NCBI RefSeq assembly: GCF_022370835.2
Contig: NZ_CP092365.1
Location: forward strand, 558,001 to 622,000
Direction: 5' to 3'
Source of the DNA: Mycolicibacillus parakoreensis
Lineage (GTDB): Bacteria > Actinomycetota > Actinomycetes > Mycobacteriales > Mycobacteriaceae
DNA: 64,000 bases
Shown here: piece by piece, positions 20,578 to 30,021 of the stretch
How positions within the stretch are numbered: position 1 is the stretch's first letter
How the letters are laid out: each line of letters opens with the position of its first letter
Made by a program: the position numbers and the translations under genes
The notes under the pieces: model-generated
Databases searched by the model: none
The model's input: only the letters and a program-made list of their open reading frames with translations
Told to the model about the DNA's origin: nothing

Positions 20578-21666
20578 TCACCGGCCGCGCAGCCGCTCCA
20601 CCGCCAGCCGACCGGCGCCGGGAGCGTCCGGCGGGGGCAGCGAATCGACGTCGATCACCGCGGCGACCTCGTTGTTCTCCCCGGTCAGCAGGGCCGTGTC
20701 GGCGGGCAGCGCCCGTTTGAGCAACGCCAGGGCGATCGGCCCCAACTCGTCGTGGTCGACCACGGTGCCCAGCCGCCCGACCGTGCGGCCGCCGGCGGTG
20801 ACCGGGTCGCCGGGGGCGGGGCGGTCCACCGACCCGTCGAGGTGCAGCAGCGCCAGCATCCGCGGGGGTTTACCCAGATTGTGCACCCGGGCGACGGTCT
20901 CCTGGCCGCGGTAGCAGCCCTTGTTCAGGTGCACCGCACCGGTGCCCGGGCCGCCGATCCAGCCCATCTCGTGCGGGATGGTCCGCTCGTCGGTGTCCAC
21001 ACCGAGGCGAGGACGCACCGCGGCGACGCGATGCGCCTCGAACGTCCACACCCCGGCCGGGTGCACCCCGGCCTCGGCGAGTCGGTCGAGCACCGCGGTG
21101 ACCTGCTCGCGGGGCACCAGAGCATCCAGCTCGGGCGCCTCGGCGGGGGCGCCGGGCATCCGGCGCAGCAGTCCGCCGGTCGGCAGCGCCACCGCGGCGG
21201 CCGCGTCGGGCAGCGCGGTGATCCCCAGGGCGGCGGGCACCCGCGGGTCGGTGAGGCCGGGCCCGAGCAGCGAGAGCACCGCCAGATCCGCGGTCTGCAG
21301 GCTCACGTCCGCCCAGAACACCATGCTGGTCAGGTAGTTCAGCAGCGCCTCGCCGCGGCCCGGTTCGGTGTCCAGATAGCTCACCGCGGCCAACTCGGTC
21401 TGGATCCAGTGATCTTGCACACGTCCGCGCCCGTCCAGACAGAGGTTCGCCACGGTCGCGCCGTCGGGCAGGTCCTCGACGTACTGGGTGCACAGGGTGT
21501 GCAGCCAGCTCAACCGGTCCGGTCCGCTGATCGTCAGCACCGGCCGGTGGGAGCGGTCGATCACCACCGCGGCGGTGCGCGCGCGGCGTTGTTCGCCCAG
21601 CGGGTCGCCGTAGTGCCAGATCGCTCCGGCGTCGGGTCCGGTGTCGGGGGCAGGTACAGGTGGCAC
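20578..21666 (-). CDS. ygfZ: Folate-binding protein YgfZ/GcvT-like (Rv0811c)
   Basis: The 362-residue protein has the GcvT fold and the YgfZ signature KGCYRGQET near residue 250, with the conserved Cys. YgfZ proteins bind tetrahydrofolate and help assemble or repair certain iron-sulfur clusters. GTG 21666 lies 6 nt after TACAGT (minus strand, 21673-21678), which fits a leaderless transcript. Divergent from the LLM monooxygenase operon. Confidence 0.9.
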   Translation of the reverse strand: MPPVPAPDTGPDAGAIWHYGDPLGEQRRARTAAVVIDRSHRPVLTISGPDRLSWLHTLCTQYVEDLPDGATVANLCLDGRGRVQDHWIQTELAAVSYLDTEPGRGEALLNYLTSMVFWADVSLQTADLAVLSLLGPGLTDPRVPAALGITALPDAAAAVALPTGGLLRRMPGAPAEAPELDALVPREQVTAVLDRLAEAGVHPAGVWTFEAHRVAAVRPRLGVDTDERTIPHEMGWIGGPGTGAVHLNKGCYRGQETVARVHNLGKPPRMLALLHLDGSVDRPAPGDPVTAGGRTVGRLGTVVDHDELGPIALALLKRALPADTALLTGENNEVAAVIDVDSLPPPDAPGAGRLAVERLRGR

Positions 21667-21730
21667 ACCTCAACTGTACGAGCGTCCCAGACGTCGGGGC
21701 AGGCCCGGTTCGCCGACGACGCCGGAAATA

Positions 21731-21751
21731 AGTTGACTACGCAACTAGTTG
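21731..21751. promoter_or_regulatory. Operator before LLM monooxygenase/FMN reductase operon
   Basis: AGTTG-N6-CAACT at 21731-21746 is followed by an overlapping perfect palindrome CAACTAGTTG at 21742-21751. The site lies 64 nt before the flavin monooxygenase start. Its TTGACTACGCAA core is identical to one in the wrbA/gpx divergent region, so the same regulator may act on both. Confidence 0.55.
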
Positions 21752-21814
21752 TGGGGGGCGACGCACGAATGAGCCGGCGCGGGCGACCGCGTCCGGGGCG
21801 AGAGGAGGACCGTC

Positions 21815-22927
21815 GTGTCCGGTATGCAATTCGGGATCTTCACCGTCGGTGACCTGACCGCCGATCCGACCACCGGTCGCACCCCGACCGAGGCGCAGCG
21901 GATCGCTGACACCGTCACGATCGCCAGAAAGGCCGAGGAGGTGGGGCTGGACGTCTTCGCCACCGGCGAGCACCACAACCCGCCGTTCGTGCCGTCGTCG
22001 CCGACCACGCTGCTGGCCTACATCGCCGCCAAGACCGAGCGGATCACGCTGTCGACCGCCACGACGCTGATCACCACCAACGACCCGGTGAAGATCGCCG
22101 AGGACTTCGCCGTGCTGCAGCACCTCGCCGGCGGCCGGGTCGATGTGATGCTCGGGCGCGGCAACACCGGCCCGGTCTACCCGTGGTTCGGTCGCGACAT
22201 CCGCACCGCGCTGCCGTTGACGGTGGAGAACTACCGGCTGCTGCGCCGGCTGTGGCGCGAGGACGTCGTCGACTGGAGCGGGGAGTACCGCACCCCGCTG
22301 CACGGCTTCACCCAGGTCCCGCGCCCGCTGGACGGCGTGGCGCCGTTCGTCTGGCACGGTGCGATCCGCACCCCGGAGGTCGCCGAGCTCGCCGCCCACT
22401 ACGGCGACGGGTTCTTCGCCAACCACATCTTCTGGCCGGCCTCCCACACTCAACGGATGGTGCAGCTGTACCGGCAGCGCTACGCCCACTACGGCCACGG
22501 CGACGCCGACCAGGCGATCGTGGGGCTGGGCGGACAGGTCTTCATGCGGCCCAACAGCCAGGACGCCGTCGCGGAGTTCCGGCCGTACTTCGACAACGCG
22601 CCGGTGTACGGGCACGGCCCGAGCCTGGAGGAGTTCTGCTCCCAGACCCCGCTGACGGTCGGGTCCCCGCAGCAGGTGATCGACGCGACGCTGGGCTTCC
22701 GCGACTACGTCGGCGACTATCAGCGCCAGCTGTTCCTCGTCGACCACGCCGGGCTGCCGCTGAAGACGGTGCTCGAACAGCTCGACCTGCTCGGCGACAA
22801 GGTCCTGCCGGTGCTGCGCGCGGAGTTCGCCCGCGGACGCCCGGCCCACGTCCCCGACGCCCCCACCCATGCGGCCGCGGTGGCCGCGGCCGCCGGGGCC
22901 GGCACCGAGGCGCAGGTGCGGGCATGA
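21815..22927 (+). CDS. LLM-class flavin-dependent monooxygenase
   Basis: The 370-residue luciferase-like protein has FATGEHHNPPFVPSSPT near residue 50 and GGRVDVMLGRGNTG near 107, typical of flavin-dependent rather than F420-dependent LLM enzymes. The next gene, coupled by ATGA, encodes an NADPH-dependent FMN reductase, the expected partner supplying reduced flavin. GTG 21815 has an AGAGGAGGA Shine-Dalgarno. Substrate is unknown; a role in oxidising a small organic compound is likely. Upstream dyad suggests inducible control. Confidence 0.88.
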   Translation: MSGMQFGIFTVGDLTADPTTGRTPTEAQRIADTVTIARKAEEVGLDVFATGEHHNPPFVPSSPTTLLAYIAAKTERITLSTATTLITTNDPVKIAEDFAVLQHLAGGRVDVMLGRGNTGPVYPWFGRDIRTALPLTVENYRLLRRLWREDVVDWSGEYRTPLHGFTQVPRPLDGVAPFVWHGAIRTPEVAELAAHYGDGFFANHIFWPASHTQRMVQLYRQRYAHYGHGDADQAIVGLGGQVFMRPNSQDAVAEFRPYFDNAPVYGHGPSLEEFCSQTPLTVGSPQQVIDATLGFRDYVGDYQRQLFLVDHAGLPLKTVLEQLDLLGDKVLPVLRAEFARGRPAHVPDAPTHAAAVAAAAGAGTEAQVRA

Positions 22928-23688
22928 CGACGGTGACGGTGGTCAGTGCCGGCGTGCGGGAGCCGTCGTCGACCCGGCTGTTGGCCGATCGGCTCGCCGC
23001 GGCGGTGCGGGCCGCGGCGGCCGGTGACGCCGGACCGGTCGGGGTCACGGTGATCGACCTGCGGGTGCTGGGCCGCGCGATCGTCGACGCGATGGCCACC
23101 GGGGTGCCCGCACCGCAGCTGGCGGCGGCGTTCGACGCCGTGGCCGGCGCCGACGGGCTGATCGCGGTCACCCCGGCGTTCAACGCCTCGTTCAGCGGAC
23201 TGTTCAAGGCGTTCTTCGACGTGCTGCCGCAGGACACCCTCGCCGGGATGCCGGTGCTGATCGCCGCGACCGGCGGCACCGAACGGCATTCCCTGGTGCT
23301 CGATCATGCGCTGCGGCCGCTCTTCGCGTATCTGCGGGCGCTGGTGGCGCCGACCGGCGTCTACGCGGCGACCGGGGACTTCGGGGCGCGGCAGGCCGCG
23401 TTGAACGCACGGATCGACCGGGCGGGCGCCGAGTTCGCGCGGCTGCTGGGGGCGGCCGGCCCATCCACCCGCCGTGACGGTGAGGCCGAGGACCTGGCCG
23501 CGATGCGGCAGCTGCTGGCCGACACCGGACCGGCGGGTGAGCGAGCGCCGGGGCCGAGCCGTACTGTCGAGTCGACCGACCCGACGCGGACGCTCGACCG
23601 CGTCAGCACCAACGGAACGGACCTCGACACCCCATGGGACACCCGGCGCCGCACCGACCCGACCCGGCCGAGACCGGACCGGGCGTGA
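22924..23688 (+). CDS. NADPH-dependent FMN reductase, partner of LLM monooxygenase
   Basis: The 254-residue protein has the flavodoxin-like FMN reductase core: VVSAGVREPSSTRLLAD at the start and VTPAFNASFSGLFKAFFD near residue 83. It overlaps the monooxygenase stop (ATGA) and probably feeds it FMNH2. The last 60 or so residues are low-complexity Thr/Arg/Pro-rich and may not be folded. The stop overlaps the pabC GTG (GTGA), so the three genes are translationally chained. Confidence 0.85.
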   Translation: MTTVTVVSAGVREPSSTRLLADRLAAAVRAAAAGDAGPVGVTVIDLRVLGRAIVDAMATGVPAPQLAAAFDAVAGADGLIAVTPAFNASFSGLFKAFFDVLPQDTLAGMPVLIAATGGTERHSLVLDHALRPLFAYLRALVAPTGVYAATGDFGARQAALNARIDRAGAEFARLLGAAGPSTRRDGEAEDLAAMRQLLADTGPAGERAPGPSRTVESTDPTRTLDRVSTNGTDLDTPWDTRRRTDPTRPRPDRA

Positions 23689-24533
23689 TCGTCACCCTCG
23701 ACGGCCGGACCCACCCGCCGGACGCGCCGCTGCTCTACGCCGACGATCTGGCGGCGCTGCGCGGCGACGGCGTCTTCGAGACCCTGCTGGTCCGAAACGG
23801 TCGGGCCTGCCTGGTCGAGGCGCATCTGCGCCGGCTGGCCGGCTCGGCGGAGTTGATGGACCTGCCGGCGCCGGACCTGGCGGCCTGGCGCGAGGCCATC
23901 GCCGTGGCCGTGCGGCACTGGCCCGGCCCCGCCGAAGCCATCCTGCGGCTGATCTACAGCCGCGGCCGGGAAAACGGGGCCGACCCCACCTGCTATGTGC
24001 TGCTCACCGCGCTGCCCGACCGGATCCGCGACACCCGCGCGAACGGGGTGGCGGCGATCACCTTGCAACGCGGGCTGCCCACCGGCGCCGAGTCGTGGCT
24101 GCTGGCCGGGGCCAAGACGCTGTCCTACGGGGTCAACATGGCCGCGCTGCGCCACGCCGCGCGCCGCGGCGCCGACGACGTGATCTTCGTCGGCCCGGAC
24201 GGCACGGTGCTCGAGGGGCCGCGGTCGACGGTGGTGATCGCCCAGCCCGACGACGACGGTGTCCGGCTGCTCACCCCGCCGCACTCCCAGCCGATCCTGG
24301 AGGGCACCACCCAGCGCGCGCTGTTCGCGCTGGCCGGTACCGACTCCTCGGACTTTTCCGCCTGTGAGTACCGCTCGCTGCAGGTCGCCGACCTGCTCGC
24401 CGCCGACGGGGTGTGGCTGGTCTCCAGCGTCACCCTGGCGGCGCGGGTGCACACCCTCAACGGCACCCGGCTGGCGACGCCGACGCTGGGCAGGCAGTTC
24501 GACGACCTCGTCGTCGCCGCCGTCACGTCGTGA
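23685..24533 (+). CDS. pabC: Aminodeoxychorismate lyase, class IV aminotransferase (Rv0812)
   Basis: The 282-residue PLP enzyme has LRGDGVFETLLV near residue 25, GAKTLSYGVNMAA (PLP-Lys) near 145, and LEGPRSTVVI near 177, fitting 4-amino-4-deoxychorismate lyase in folate synthesis; branched-chain aminotransferase activity is the alternative. I chose GTG 23685 because it overlaps the previous stop and gives VIVTLDG, as in Rv0812. ATG 23634 would add 17 residues lying inside the FMN reductase gene. Confidence 0.87.
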   Translation: MIVTLDGRTHPPDAPLLYADDLAALRGDGVFETLLVRNGRACLVEAHLRRLAGSAELMDLPAPDLAAWREAIAVAVRHWPGPAEAILRLIYSRGRENGADPTCYVLLTALPDRIRDTRANGVAAITLQRGLPTGAESWLLAGAKTLSYGVNMAALRHAARRGADDVIFVGPDGTVLEGPRSTVVIAQPDDDGVRLLTPPHSQPILEGTTQRALFALAGTDSSDFSACEYRSLQVADLLAADGVWLVSSVTLAARVHTLNGTRLATPTLGRQFDDLVVAAVTS

Positions 24534-24542
24534 GCGCCGTGG

Positions 24543-25193
24543 TCAGCCGATGAACCGGGACAGCCGCGCCGACAGGTGCGGCACCAAGGCGCCGTCGGCG
24601 CCGACCCGTTCCTCGACGTAGGCCAGATCACCGTCCTCGACGATGCCGTAGAGCCGCTTCGCGCCGCCGACGAGCAGCCCGGACCGGCTGCGGGCCAGGG
24701 CGTCGGTGCTCAACTCCCAGGACGACTGGCTGTGCGGGCGACCGTAGAACAACTCGACGTAGCCCACCGAGTGGGCCAGCAGCAGCTCGATGGCCTGACT
24801 CTCGTCGGGGTCCTCGGGGTCGGCGACGAACCGCCAGAACCCCACCTCGCGCAGCCCGGCGCCGTGGTAGCGCCCGTCGTCGGTGAGCCGCCAGGTGCGC
24901 GACTCCCAGTTCAAGAAGTCGCCGCCGTCGTGGGAGACCACGATCTGCTGACCGAACCGATAGTCGCCGTCGGTGTCGCGGCCCTCGCCGTCCCCGCGCC
25001 ACACCCCGACCAGCGGAAGCAGGGCCAACAGGGCTCCGTGCAGGTCGGCGCCTTCCCGCAGATTCGCCGTGTCGGCGGGTGCGGGCAAATCGGCGAAGGT
25101 GGGGATGTTGCGCCCGGCCGTGTGCTGGGCGCGCTGGGCGGCCGCGGCGACGGCGCGGTCCCCGGAGCCGGGCTCCTGGCCGGACGCGCTCAC
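24543..25193 (-). CDS. Nitrobindin/FABP-like heme-binding domain protein (Rv0813c)
   Basis: The 216-residue protein is a 10-stranded beta-barrel family member marked by GVWRGDGEG near residue 63 (GxWxGxG) and a [12 protein letters not shown] strand. Rv0813c and its relative Rv2717c have fatty-acid-binding-like barrels; relatives bind heme and nitric oxide. Ligand here is not established. It follows a tiny membrane ORF on the same strand by 4 nt. Confidence 0.88.
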   Translation of the reverse strand: MSASGQEPGSGDRAVAAAAQRAQHTAGRNIPTFADLPAPADTANLREGADLHGALLALLPLVGVWRGDGEGRDTDGDYRFGQQIVVSHDGGDFLNWESRTWRLTDDGRYHGAGLREVGFWRFVADPEDPDESQAIELLLAHSVGYVELFYGRPHSQSSWELSTDALARSRSGLLVGGAKRLYGIVEDGDLAYVEERVGADGALVPHLSARLSRFIG

Positions 25194-25197
25194 CGGA

Positions 25198-25296
25198 TCA
25201 CGATTCGTCGGTCAACTGCCGGTAGAGCACATACAGCGCGAACCAGGTGATGACCAGGGTCGCCGACACCAGCATGATCTCGAAGAACAACACCAC
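25198..25296 (-). CDS. Possible 32-residue single-pass membrane microprotein
   Basis: A GTG-started frame encodes about 32 residues: hydrophobic [19 protein letters not shown], then ALYVLY and a polar RQLTDES end. It reads as one transmembrane helix with a short polar tail. It stops 4 nt before the nitrobindin-like gene. No good Shine-Dalgarno is visible, and an internal ATG at 25275 is possible. Evidence is the amphipathic-to-hydrophobic pattern and tight spacing only. Confidence 0.4.
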   Translation of the reverse strand: MVLFFEIMLVSATLVITWFALYVLYRQLTDES

Positions 25297-25365
25297 GAGG
25301 GTCAGTTTACGGTCCGTCCCGGTGGGCCCGCCGCCCGGGCGGCCGGCCCACCGAGACGGCGGCGA

Positions 25366-25668
25366 TCAGGCGATCTTGACGTCGACCTCGTGGATGCCCG
25401 CGCCGGTCGGCGCGATCACCACGTCGCCGTTGCCGACCGGGGACAGCGCCCGCAGCGTCCACGACCCCGGGGCGGCGAAGAACCGGAAGTCCCCGGTCGC
25501 CGACGCCACCACCTCGGCGGTGAACTCGTCGGAGGCGTCCAGCAGGCGCACGAACGCCCCGCCGACGGCCTGTCCGGACCCGTCGATGACCCGGCCGGTG
25601 ATGACGGTCTCGGTCTCCGGGTCCACCCCGGCCGGCAAGGTCTGTCCTTGTTTCGGTGCAGAGCACAT
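25366..25668 (-). CDS. sseC: DUF1416 protein SseC
   Basis: The 100-residue protein is the same length as mycobacterial SseC and begins MCSAPKQGQTLPAGVDPE. It has a transthyretin-like beta-sandwich pattern (ITGRVIDGSGQAVGGAFVRL). The gene always follows the CysA-type sulfurtransferase and is thought to work with it in sulfur metabolism. It starts 2 nt after the sulfurtransferase stop. Precise function is unknown. Confidence 0.93.
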   Translation of the reverse strand: MCSAPKQGQTLPAGVDPETETVITGRVIDGSGQAVGGAFVRLLDASDEFTAEVVASATGDFRFFAAPGSWTLRALSPVGNGDVVIAPTGAGIHEVDVKIA

Positions 25669-25670
25669 AT

Positions 25671-26504
25671 TCAGCTTCCCAACTCGATCGGGGCGCCCAC
25701 CAGGGAGCCGTATTCCACCCAACTGCCGTCATAGTTCCTGACGTTCTTGTGGCCCAACAGTTCTTGCAGCACGAACCAGGTGTGCGAGGAGCGCTCCCCG
25801 ATCCGGCAGTAGGCGATGGTGTCGCGCTGCGGGTCCAGACCGGCGTCGGCGTAGAGCTTGGTCAACTCCTCGTCGGATTTGAACGTGCCGTCGTCGTTGG
25901 CGGCCCGGCTCCACGGCACGTTGATCGCGCCGGGCACGTGGCCGCGCTGCTGGCTCTGCTCCTGGGGCAGATGCGCCGGCGCGGAGATCGCGCCGGAGAA
26001 CTCCTCCGGGGAGCGCACATCGACCAGGTTGGCCGAGCCGATCGCGGCGATCACGTCGTCGCGGAACGCCCGGATGCTGTTGTCCAGGGGCTGCGCCGAG
26101 TAGGAGGTCGCCGGGCGGGTGACCGGCTCGGTCGACAGCGGACGCCCGTCGAGCACCCACTTCTTGCGGCCGCCGTCGAGCAACCGGACGTCGGAGTGGC
26201 CGTAGGCCTTGAAATACCAGTAGGCGTAGGCGGCGAACCAGTTGTTGTTGCCGCCGTAGAGGATGACGGTGTCGTCGTTGGCGATCCCGCGTTCCGAGAG
26301 CAGCTTGGAGAACTGTTCGGCGTCAACGAAATCCCGTTTCACCGGGTCCTGAAGATCGTCGCGCCAGTCCAGTTTGACCGCGCCGGGCAGATGCCCGGTG
26401 TCGTAGGCGCTGACGTCTTCGTCGACCTCGATGAAGACGGTCTTGTCGGCGTCGAGGTGGTCCTGGGCCCACTCGGGGGTGACCAGGACATCAGAACGGC
26501 TCAT
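25671..26504 (-). CDS. cysA2: Thiosulfate sulfurtransferase, CysA2/CysA3 type
   Basis: The 277-residue protein has two rhodanese domains; the active-site loop of the second is YCRIGERSSHT near residue 235, with the persulfide-carrying Cys. VEVDEDVSAYD and NNNWFAAYAYWYFK are nearly identical to M. tuberculosis CysA2. It transfers sulfane sulfur to cyanide or thiol acceptors. Start ATG 26504 has GGAAAGGA 8 nt upstream. The gene is downstream of a poly-cysteine leader peptide, so cysteine supply probably controls it. Its ATG overlaps a short upstream frame (ATGA). Confidence 0.95.
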   Translation of the reverse strand: MSRSDVLVTPEWAQDHLDADKTVFIEVDEDVSAYDTGHLPGAVKLDWRDDLQDPVKRDFVDAEQFSKLLSERGIANDDTVILYGGNNNWFAAYAYWYFKAYGHSDVRLLDGGRKKWVLDGRPLSTEPVTRPATSYSAQPLDNSIRAFRDDVIAAIGSANLVDVRSPEEFSGAISAPAHLPQEQSQQRGHVPGAINVPWSRAANDDGTFKSDEELTKLYADAGLDPQRDTIAYCRIGERSSHTWFVLQELLGHKNVRNYDGSWVEYGSLVGAPIELGS

Positions 26505-26671
26505 GAACACAATCCTTTCCAGTAGCGGACAAACGATGCACCGAACCCCGGGCCCGGGCGAACAGGGAGTCGAGCCGACAGCCCAGGCAGATCCCGAATG
26601 CCGCGTTGAGCAGCGCCACCGGGCCGCCGCGACAGCTCGATGCCCGCGGGGACGGCGGTGGTGATCGACAT
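26501..26671 (-). pseudogene. Decayed DUF4395 gene with internal out-of-frame deletion
   Basis: ATG 26671 has an AGGAG Shine-Dalgarno and begins MSITTAVPAGIELSRR, then continues as a Gly/Pro/Arg-rich tail of 56 residues total. The overlapping second frame (26491-26622) reads VALLNAAFGICLGCRLDSLF, which matches the C-terminal CxxC-like signature of DUF4395 membrane proteins. DUF4395 proteins are about 140-150 residues and commonly sit between thioredoxin and sulfurtransferase genes. So a gene start and end remain while the middle is gone and frames differ. The shortened frame still ends in ATGA over cysA2. Confidence 0.5.
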
Positions 26672-26734
26672 GTGATGCTCCTGCTGCTCTGCTGTACCGG
26701 AAAAGGGAGGGATCAGCCCGAAACGGCTGCCCGG

Positions 26735-26754
26735 AGCGCGCGAAGCAGCGCGCT
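26735..26754 (-). promoter_or_regulatory. Hairpin just after poly-cysteine leader stop
   Basis: AGCGCGC at 26735-26741 pairs with GCGCGCT at 26748-26754 around a 6-nt loop. On the transcript it begins 2 nt after the leader stop codon. This position suits a structure whose folding depends on whether ribosomes stall in the poly-Cys codons. Confidence 0.55.
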
Positions 26755-26756
26755 GG

Positions 26757-26846
26757 TCAGCGACAGCAACAACAGAAGCAACCCGCAACGCGGCACAGGT
26801 CGACTGCGCGGCGCTTGGTGAGCACAAGCTCAAGGCGGGCTAACAC
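26757..26846 (-). CDS. Poly-cysteine leader peptide upstream of sulfurtransferase operon
   Basis: A 29-residue ORF ends DLCRVAGCFCCCCR, with six Cys in its last 11 residues (five in the final six before Arg). GTG 26846 lies 7 nt after TAAGCT (26854-26859), so it is probably leaderless; an internal GTG at 26825 would give 22 residues. Leaderless poly-cysteine ORFs that attenuate downstream sulfur genes in response to cysteine have been shown in mycobacteria. A GC hairpin follows its stop and the next Shine-Dalgarno is about 80 nt on. Confidence 0.72.
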   Translation of the reverse strand: MLARLELVLTKRRAVDLCRVAGCFCCCCR

Positions 26847-26853
26847 GGCGGCC

Positions 26854-26879
26854 AGCTTACCCAATGGGGCACCGATCAA
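26854..26879 (-). promoter_or_regulatory. Promoter of the poly-cysteine leader
   Basis: TAAGCT (minus strand, 26854-26859) is a good -10 with the leader GTG 7 nt downstream. TTGATC at 26874-26879 is a possible but closely spaced (14 nt) -35. It overlaps the 3' end of the thioredoxin gene. Confidence 0.5.
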
Positions 26880-27286
26880 GCCAGCAGCTCCCGCAGCACG
26901 GCCCGCAGATCCGCCGCCGACGGCACCCCGGTGCTGCGGTAACGCTGCCGCCCGGCGGCGTCGAAGACGACCGTGGTGGGCAGCGACAGCACCGACAGGG
27001 TGCGCGCGGCCTCGGGATCGGCGTCGATGTCGATCTCGGTGTGGGCCACCCCGTCGACCTCGGCGCAGGTCTGCTCCACGACCCGGCGCACCGCCGCGCA
27101 CGGCCCGCACCACGGCGCCGAGAACAGCACCACGGTGGGCCGGTCGACGGCCAGACCCAGCGCGGTGGGCTCGGCCGCCGGGGCGACGGTGGTGGCGGTG
27201 AGCGCCCCGCGGCGCCGGGTCGCCAGCGCGCCGACGACCGCGGCCACCGCCAGCGCCGCGGCCAGCACGACCAGTGCGGTGATCAC
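26876..27286 (-). CDS. thiX: Membrane-anchored thioredoxin-like protein (ThiX, Rv0816c)
   Basis: The 136-residue protein has one N-terminal membrane segment (ALVVLAAALAVAAVVGAL) and then a thioredoxin fold with SAPWCGPCAAVRR near residue 60 and cis-Pro SLPTTV near 100. It probably reduces disulfides on the side of the membrane facing its domain. GTG 27286 overlaps the previous stop (GTGA), so it is coupled to the LmeA-like gene. It precedes the sulfurtransferase operon. Confidence 0.88.
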   Translation of the reverse strand: MITALVVLAAALAVAAVVGALATRRRGALTATTVAPAAEPTALGLAVDRPTVVLFSAPWCGPCAAVRRVVEQTCAEVDGVAHTEIDIDADPEAARTLSVLSLPTTVVFDAAGRQRYRSTGVPSAADLRAVLRELLA

Positions 27287-28107
27287 GGGCGCGGTCCCGG
27301 CGGGCGGAACTGCGGCAAGGTGATCGTGACGTCGTCGGTGATGCCCTCGATGATCACCTCCGAGCCGCGTGCGCCCCAGTTGGTCGGCGCCACCGTGAAC
27401 GGCAGCCGCTGATCGGGCAGGCGCGCGGCGAACGCGGCGAACACCGCGGTCTGCTGCTCCTCGGGAACCTGCTGGTCGGCGGTGTCGGGGCCGGTGAGGA
27501 TGCCGGTGGGGGTGATCACCAGCGTCGAGCGGTCGGGCCCGGCGATGGACAGGTCGACCGAGACGCTGACCGGCCGGTCGAAGTCGGCGGCGGTGGGGGT
27601 GCCGGTGAACACCAACCCGTCGGCGCGGGAGATCCCCGATTCGGTGGTGCCGCCGGTGGCGTCGTTGGTGTCGGCCGGCGGGGCCTCGACCATCAAATCC
27701 CGGATCCCCATGAACTGGCCCAGGTGACGCGAGTCGATGATGATCCGGCTCTCCAACGTCGCGACGTGCAGGGTCGCGTCCGGCTCGATCAGCCAGGAGC
27801 GGTCGACCAGGTCGACGGAGTGCATGGTGGCCTCCAGCGCTGCGCGCTGCACCCGCGGATGGGCGACGTCGACGGCCTTGATCTCCAGCTCGGCGAAGTG
27901 GTCGGCGCGGGCCTGCGCCAGGAACGGGAACCCCAGGATCGCCACGTTGGGGTCCGAGTCGAGCCCGGCCGCCGCGCGCACCGACCGCGACAGCCGGTAC
28001 TCGGCGTAAATGCTGGTCGCGAAGTCGACGCCGACGGCGGCGAGCGTCAACCCCAGCACCGCCGCAAGCCCGACCCGCCATACCGTGCGCACCCGCACAT
28101 TGTTCAC
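27283..28107 (-). CDS. DUF2993 lipid-binding/lipase protein, LmeA-like (Rv0817c)
   Basis: The 274-residue protein starts with a signal anchor (WRVGLAAVLGLTLAAVGVDF) followed by AEYRLSRSVR and GFPFLAQARADHF, characteristic of DUF2993. The M. tuberculosis homologue LmeA is a periplasmic phospholipase A1 linked to mannan elongation maintenance. GTG 28107 was chosen; GTG 28098 is a near alternative. Divergent from glnR. Confidence 0.8.
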   Translation of the reverse strand: MNNVRVRTVWRVGLAAVLGLTLAAVGVDFATSIYAEYRLSRSVRAAAGLDSDPNVAILGFPFLAQARADHFAELEIKAVDVAHPRVQRAALEATMHSVDLVDRSWLIEPDATLHVATLESRIIIDSRHLGQFMGIRDLMVEAPPADTNDATGGTTESGISRADGLVFTGTPTAADFDRPVSVSVDLSIAGPDRSTLVITPTGILTGPDTADQQVPEEQQTAVFAAFAARLPDQRLPFTVAPTNWGARGSEVIIEGITDDVTITLPQFRPPGPRP

Positions 28108-28270
28108 CAGTGCGGCCGCCGGGTGCCGACGGTATGCCAATCGCCCCCCGGTGCGAGGGGAAACAGCAGGTGGCACGGTATTGTGACAGCACCTGGTGCG
28201 CAACGGAGTGTGGCCAAACGACGTAGGTAGAAGGGCCGGGGAACCGCGCCCCCGACGCTGGAGAGCCCTG

Positions 28271-29931
<1,661 letters not shown>

Positions 29932-29943
29932 GCCGACCGCGGT

Positions 29944-29965
29944 GTTTACCTCGCGTTCATCACCG
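29944..29965 (+). promoter_or_regulatory. PHO-box-like direct repeat upstream of pstS
   Basis: GTTTACCTCGC and GTTCATCACCG are 11-bp direct repeats starting at 29944 and 29955, close to the GTTCACC repeats bound by actinobacterial PhoP/RegX3. They lie 57-78 nt before the pstS start, so phosphate-starvation induction is likely. Confidence 0.6.
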
Positions 29966-30021
29966 CCGCCTACGTTGCGGGGACGTCAGCCCGTCCGCTT
30001 GACCAACATCAGGAAACGTAA

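Noticed and set aside
23634..23684. ATG 23634 as pabC start
   Set aside because: It lies inside the FMN reductase gene and adds a Pro/His-rich stretch; GTG 23685 overlaps the upstream stop and matches the family N terminus.
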